DNA of 22,118 bases from an uncultured Eubacteriales bacterium. Its GTDB lineage: Bacteria > Bacillota > Clostridia > Christensenellales > CAG-138. Below the pieces are notes generated by a model. That model was not told the origin of the DNA and searched no databases. It was given only the letters and a program-made list of their open reading frames with translations. The translations under genes and the position numbers were made by a program. The stretch spans positions 1 through 22,118 of the forward strand of contig URSN01000016.1 in the NCBI GenBank assembly GCA_900550525.1, written 5' to 3'. This document shows, one piece after another, positions 18,796-22,118 of the stretch; the stretch's first letter is position 1; each line of letters opens with the position of its first letter.

Positions 18796-18825
18796 TTGGC
18801 GGCCGGATACGGGGCCCGGTATAAT
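18796..18825 (+). promoter_or_regulatory. Promoter of the AbgT-family transporter operon
   Basis: TTGGCG (18796-18801), 18-base spacer, TATAAT (18820-18825). The -35 is imperfect and the spacer one base long, as often seen for activator-dependent promoters. Transcription would start near 18832, leaving a leader of about 120 bases. Confidence 0.65.
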
Positions 18826-18951
18826 AATCCTATATACAGTCAGATTCAGCGCCACTTCTCGCTGTTTTATTGAATAGCAGCGGATCATTCCGCAGCGGTG
18901 ATACATGTCGGGCAGGAACAGACCAACAAAAAAGGGTGAGGAGTGTAAAAC

Positions 18952-20487
18952 ATGGAACACAATAAAGAGATGAAACAGGCCAGGAAACCACTGGTCGACC
19001 GCTGCCTGGACGCGGTGGAGCGCGTGTGCAACAAGCTGCCGCCCCCCGCGATCCTGTTTGTATGGCTGTTTGTGTTTGTGGCGGTGCTCAGCGCCGGTTT
19101 GTCCTGGTGCGGCGTGAGCAGCGTCAATCCGGCGACCGGCGAAACAGTGCGGGTCAACAACCTGTTCTCAAAGGACGGCATACAGTGGCTGCTGGCCAAT
19201 ATGCTGACCAACTTCACGGATTTTGCACCCCTGGGTCTGGTCGTGGTGCTGAGCATCGGCATTGGCATCTGCGAAAATTCCGGCCTGATCAAGGCGCTGC
19301 TCCACTCCAGCCTCCGGAAGGTCCCCGCCAGCCTTGCCGTTTTCGTGCTGACCTTCATCGCCGTGTGCGGAAACATCGCGTCGGATACCGCCATCATCGT
19401 CCTGCCGCCGCTGGCCGCAATCCTGTATATGAGCATCGGCAAGCATCCGATCGTCGGCATGATCACGGCCTATGCGGGCGCGCAGGCGGGCTTTACCGCC
19501 AACGTGATGATCGCCGGAACGGACGCGACTCTGGCCGGCATCACCAACAGCGCGATCGCCGGCTTTATGCCGGAAAGCACGATCACGGCGGATGTGACGG
19601 GCAACTGGTACTTCATGATCGCCTCGACCTTCCTGGTGACCATCGTGATCGCGCTGGTGTCGGAAAAGCTCGTCGCCCCGCGCTTTGGCGTCTATACGGG
19701 CAACACCGACGAGGGGAAGATCCAGCTCACCCCGCAGGAGCATAAGGGCCTGCGCGCCGCCGGCATCACGACGCTGGCGTTCCTGGCGCTGGTGCTGATC
19801 AGCTTCTTTACCGGTCTCACCTCCGGCGAGGACGGCGCGTTCATCGGCTCGCCGCTGCTGAAGAACATCACCGTCGTCCTGTTCCTGTGGGCCGCGGCGG
19901 CGGGCCTTGCCTTCGGCTTTGCCTCCGGGAAGTTCCGTAACTCCCACGATGTGAACGCCTCCATGGTCAACGCGACGAAGACCCTGGCCAGCTTCATCCT
20001 CTTCTGCTTCATCTGTGGCCAGTTCTCCGGCCTGTTCTCCTGGAGCAACCTGGGCACGCTGCTGGCCATCGGCGGGGCAAACTTCCTGCAAAGCATCAAT
20101 TTCACCGGCATGGGCATGTGCGTGGTGTTCATCCTCATCAGCGCGCTGGTCAACATTCTGGTGTATTCCGGCTCCGCCAAATGGGCCATCTTTGCGCCGG
20201 TGTTCGTCCCGATGTTCATGATGCTGGGGTATCACCCGAGCTTTGCGCAGCTGCTCTACCGGCTGGGCGATTCCCCCGTGGACTGCCTGACGCCCATGTG
20301 CCCCTATATCTGGATGCTGCTGGAGACGGCCAGGACGAAATACGATTCCAACCTGAAGATCGGCACCGTTGTGGCCAGCATGGTTCCCATCGCCGTCATC
20401 CTCCAGGTGGTCTGGATTCTGTTCCTGCTGCTGTGGATGGCGCTGGATCTGCCCATCGGACCGGGCGTCTTCATCAACCTGCCCTGA
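18952..20487 (+). CDS. AbgT-family transporter
   Basis: 511 residues, an integral membrane protein with roughly a dozen hydrophobic segments. AbgT proteins import p-aminobenzoyl-glutamate (a folate breakdown product) or, for members such as MtrF and YdaH, export sulfonamides. Family hallmarks are visible: LDAVERVCNKLPPPAILF near the N terminus (19-36), NNLFSKDGIQWLLANMLTNF (69-88), GNIASD (140-145), AGTDATLAGI (188-197), SGSAKWAIFAPVFVPM (406-421) and YRLGDSPVDCLTPMCPY (436-452). In the last motif VD replaces the usual TN. GGTGAGGAG lies 8 bases before the ATG at 18952. It is first in an operon with the amidohydrolase, 45 bases downstream, and divergent from a LysR gene. The substrate is inferred only at family level and could differ from aminobenzoyl-glutamate. 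Base composition is less GC-biased than in the his operon. Confidence 0.9.
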   Translation: MEHNKEMKQARKPLVDRCLDAVERVCNKLPPPAILFVWLFVFVAVLSAGLSWCGVSSVNPATGETVRVNNLFSKDGIQWLLANMLTNFTDFAPLGLVVVLSIGIGICENSGLIKALLHSSLRKVPASLAVFVLTFIAVCGNIASDTAIIVLPPLAAILYMSIGKHPIVGMITAYAGAQAGFTANVMIAGTDATLAGITNSAIAGFMPESTITADVTGNWYFMIASTFLVTIVIALVSEKLVAPRFGVYTGNTDEGKIQLTPQEHKGLRAAGITTLAFLALVLISFFTGLTSGEDGAFIGSPLLKNITVVLFLWAAAAGLAFGFASGKFRNSHDVNASMVNATKTLASFILFCFICGQFSGLFSWSNLGTLLAIGGANFLQSINFTGMGMCVVFILISALVNILVYSGSAKWAIFAPVFVPMFMMLGYHPSFAQLLYRLGDSPVDCLTPMCPYIWMLLETARTKYDSNLKIGTVVASMVPIAVILQVVWILFLLLWMALDLPIGPGVFINLP

Positions 20488-20532
20488 CGGGCGTCCGCCG
20501 GGGTCATAGAACGATCGAAAAAGGAGCGCTGC

Positions 20533-21858
20533 ATGAACCTATTGTTTGAACACGGCTGTATCATAACCGTAAACCCGCAGGAGGAGGTGTTCCGGGATGG
20601 CTGGCTCCTCGTGGAGGACGGGAAGATCGCCGGGCTGGGCGATGGGGCCTATGACGGCCCCGTCGCCGCGGACCGTCGGATCAATGCCGCCGGGCATGCC
20701 ATCCTCCCGGGGATCGTGGACTACCATACCCATGTCTGCGGGTCCCTGTTCAAGGGGCTGACGGAGGATGTGGACAACGGCTTTTACCGCCTCGCCCTGC
20801 CCATGGAGGACGTGCTGACCCACGAAGCGGTATACACCCTGAGCATGCTCGGCATCCTGGAGGCGCTCCGGGGCGGCGTAACGCTCATCAACGACCTGTA
20901 TCATTACATGGACGCCACGGCGCAGGCGGCGGCGGATATGGGGATACGCGGCGTGCTGGCGCACAAGATCATCGAGCGCAACCTTGCCAACCTCTGCCGG
21001 CAGGACTATACCCTGCTGCCGGAGGAGGGGCGACGGCGGCTGGCGGATGGGGTCGCGCTCGTGGAAAAGTGGCACAACGCCTGCAACGGAAAGATCCTGT
21101 GCAAGCTGGGTCCCCACGCCACCGATACCATCTCCGTGGAGCTGGCAAAGCAGATCGTGGACGAGGGGCGGCGGCTGGGCGTCGGGTTCCATATCCATGT
21201 GGCGCAGAAGCAGCAGGAGGTCGCGTTTCTCCGGGAAACCTATGGGCTCACGCCCGTGGAATATCTGGAGGAAACGGGGCTGCTGGGCCCCGATACGGTG
21301 GCGGCGCACTGCAAATTCCTCACGGAGCATGATAAAACGCTGCTGCGCGAGAGCGGGCTTGTGTTCGCCCACTGCTGTGAAACCTCCGGCAAGCGCGGGG
21401 CGCTGCCGCCCATGAAGGAGATCATCGACGCGGGCGTCCCCTTCTGTCTGGGCACAGACTGGCTCACCACCGACCCTTGGACCAACATGCGCATCACCGT
21501 CATTGCCGACCGCCTGCTGGGCTGCAGCACGCAGGACATCAACGCGGCCAAGGCGCTGCGCAAGTCCACCATCGAAGCCGCGTGCGCGCTCGGCCTGGGC
21601 GAGCGGATCGGCTCGTTGGAGGCGGGAAAGGAGGCGGATCTCGTGATGCTGTCGCTGCAATCCGCCAATCTGGTCCCCCTGTTCGACGACCCGGTGGCAA
21701 CCATCGTATACAACGCCAACCGGCATGACGTAAAGCTGGTGATGGTGCAGGGGGATATCCTCGTGCAGGATGGGCGGCTGACCCGTCAGGATGAGGCCGC
21801 GATCCTGCGGGAGGGTCAGCGGACCGCCGCCAGCCTCTACCGGCAGCACCTGCATTGA
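20533..21858 (+). CDS. Amidohydrolase-superfamily enzyme (TrzA/AtzA/SAH-deaminase-like), atypical active site
   Basis: 441 residues. It is a metal-dependent amidohydrolase with the composite N/C-terminal beta-sandwich and a central TIM barrel. Expected metal ligands are present: His65 and His67 in PGIVDYHTH, His222 in GFHIHVAQ, and Asp309 in LGTDW; His259 in AAHC matches the substrate-side histidine. GLGERIGSLEAGKEADLVML is the standard C-terminal motif. In related deaminases the HxHxxE motif ends in Glu, which activates water; here it is HIHVAQ, with Gln225. The usual AHNPxSN is replaced by AHCCETS. So it is a diverged branch and the reaction (deamination, dechlorination-like or amide hydrolysis) cannot be named. 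AAAGGAG precedes the ATG by 7-8 bases. It probably acts on whatever the upstream AbgT-family protein imports. Confidence 0.85.
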   Translation: MNLLFEHGCIITVNPQEEVFRDGWLLVEDGKIAGLGDGAYDGPVAADRRINAAGHAILPGIVDYHTHVCGSLFKGLTEDVDNGFYRLALPMEDVLTHEAVYTLSMLGILEALRGGVTLINDLYHYMDATAQAAADMGIRGVLAHKIIERNLANLCRQDYTLLPEEGRRRLADGVALVEKWHNACNGKILCKLGPHATDTISVELAKQIVDEGRRLGVGFHIHVAQKQQEVAFLRETYGLTPVEYLEETGLLGPDTVAAHCKFLTEHDKTLLRESGLVFAHCCETSGKRGALPPMKEIIDAGVPFCLGTDWLTTDPWTNMRITVIADRLLGCSTQDINAAKALRKSTIEAACALGLGERIGSLEAGKEADLVMLSLQSANLVPLFDDPVATIVYNANRHDVKLVMVQGDILVQDGRLTRQDEAAILREGQRTAASLYRQHLH

Positions 21859-21878
21859 CGGGCGCTTCGAAAATCCGC

Positions 21879-21912
21879 GCCCCCGGCCCCGGCCGGGGGC
21901 TTTTTCTTTTTT
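21879..21912 (+). terminator. Rho-independent terminator of the transporter-amidohydrolase operon
   Basis: GCCCCCGGCC (21879-21888), two bases, GGCCGGGGGC (21891-21900), then TTTTTCTTTTTT. A perfect 10-bp GC stem with a long T tract, 20 bases after the amidohydrolase stop. Confidence 0.92.
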
Positions 21913-21921
21913 GCTTTGTAT

Positions 21922-21976
21922 GTTCTTTTTTCTTTCCGGAGGCGAAAAGAGAACCAGAAAAGAAAGCCGGGAACCC
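21922..21976. repeat. AT-rich palindromic element, copy 2
   Basis: GTTCTTTTTTCTTTC, a short centre, then GAAAAGAGAACCAGAAAAGAAAG and CCGGGAACCC (split for length). An imperfect hairpin. The whole 55-base unit aligns with the copy at 22066-22118, including the terminal GGAACCC. Confidence 0.8.
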
Positions 21977-22018
21977 GCCTGGGCTGGCCCGCCGCACCCG
22001 CCCGTCAGCGGAACGCAC

Positions 22019-22044
22019 GTTCCCCGCAAAACCATTTTGCGGGG
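22019..22044. repeat. Hairpin CCCCGCAAAA / TTTTGCGGGG
   Basis: CCCCGCAAAA (22022-22031), loop CCA, TTTTGCGGGG (22035-22044), followed by CTTTTCTTCTTTTTTT on the plus strand, so it can work as a second terminator. It shares TTGCGGGGCTTTTCTT with the hairpin at 15053-15083. Confidence 0.75.
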
Positions 22045-22065
22045 CTTTTCTTCTTTTTTTCTTTC

Positions 22066-22118
22066 GTTCTTTTTCTTTCTGTGAAAGAAAAAGAACCAAA
22101 AAGAAAGCTCAGGAACCC
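22066..22118. repeat. AT-rich palindromic element, copy 3 (reaches window end)
   Basis: GTTCTTTTTCTTTC (22066-22079), loop TGT, exact complement (22083-22096), then CAAAAAGAAAGCTCAGGAACCC split across the window end. A perfect 14-bp hairpin. The element may continue beyond base 22118. Confidence 0.85.

Overview
The window is very GC-rich, with a codon third position strongly biased to G/C. It looks like the chromosome of a high-GC anaerobic member of the Bacillota (class Clostridia). That placement is inferred from the short-form HisG with a HisZ partner, a PHP-type histidinol phosphatase, a DUF1540 protein, a CsoR-controlled copper ATPase, strong Shine-Dalgarno sites (AAAGGAGG-like) before most genes and consensus sigma-A promoters. 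No marker fixes the genus.

Layout. (1) Bases 1-380 hold GC-rich non-coding sequence with a 100-bp tandem duplication. (2) 381-8714, plus strand: a complete histidine operon, hisZ-hisG-hisD-hisC-hisB-hisH-hisA-hisF-hisIE-hisK. Most neighbours overlap by 1-7 bases (mostly ATGA junctions), so translation is probably coupled. Together they cover all steps from PRPP and ATP to L-histidine. (3) 8715-9028: convergent intergenic region with a strong hairpin terminator and a 35-bp tandem array made of copies of the terminator arm. (4) 9029-12068, minus strand: csoR-copA copper efflux operon. It has a near-perfect promoter whose 17-bp spacer is filled by a CsoR-type palindrome, a second operator just downstream, and a 38-bp tandem repeat in the leader. 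CopA carries a C-terminal CopZ-like domain preceded by its own ribosome binding site and ATG. (5) 12287-12712: gene-free stretch with four copies of a GC-rich hairpin and a 55-bp-period repeat. (6) 12713-14954, minus: typA/bipA followed by a small two-helix membrane protein. (7) 14955-15340: AT-rich, hairpin-dense intergenic block. (8) 15341-17434, minus: a DUF1540 mini-protein, an Ogt-type DNA alkyltransferase and a carbamate kinase. (9) 17733-21858: a LysR-type regulator (minus) divergent from an AbgT-family transporter and an amidohydrolase (plus). The shared promoter region carries a triple ACAAC/GTTGT operator. (10) 21859-22118: strong terminator and two copies of an AT-rich palindromic element related to the one in region 7.

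How the genes work together. The his operon is a housekeeping biosynthetic unit. csoR-copA is a self-contained copper-sensing and export unit. The LysR/AbgT/amidohydrolase locus resembles the abgR-abgABT arrangement of enterobacteria, but with the M20 peptidases replaced by an atypical amidohydrolase. It is the best candidate here for an undescribed uptake-and-hydrolysis pathway. The most unusual molecular features are the CopA/CopZ double-product possibility, the CxC-rich extension of CsoR, the Glu-to-Gln change in the amidohydrolase active-site motif, and the many intergenic tandem and palindromic repeats.
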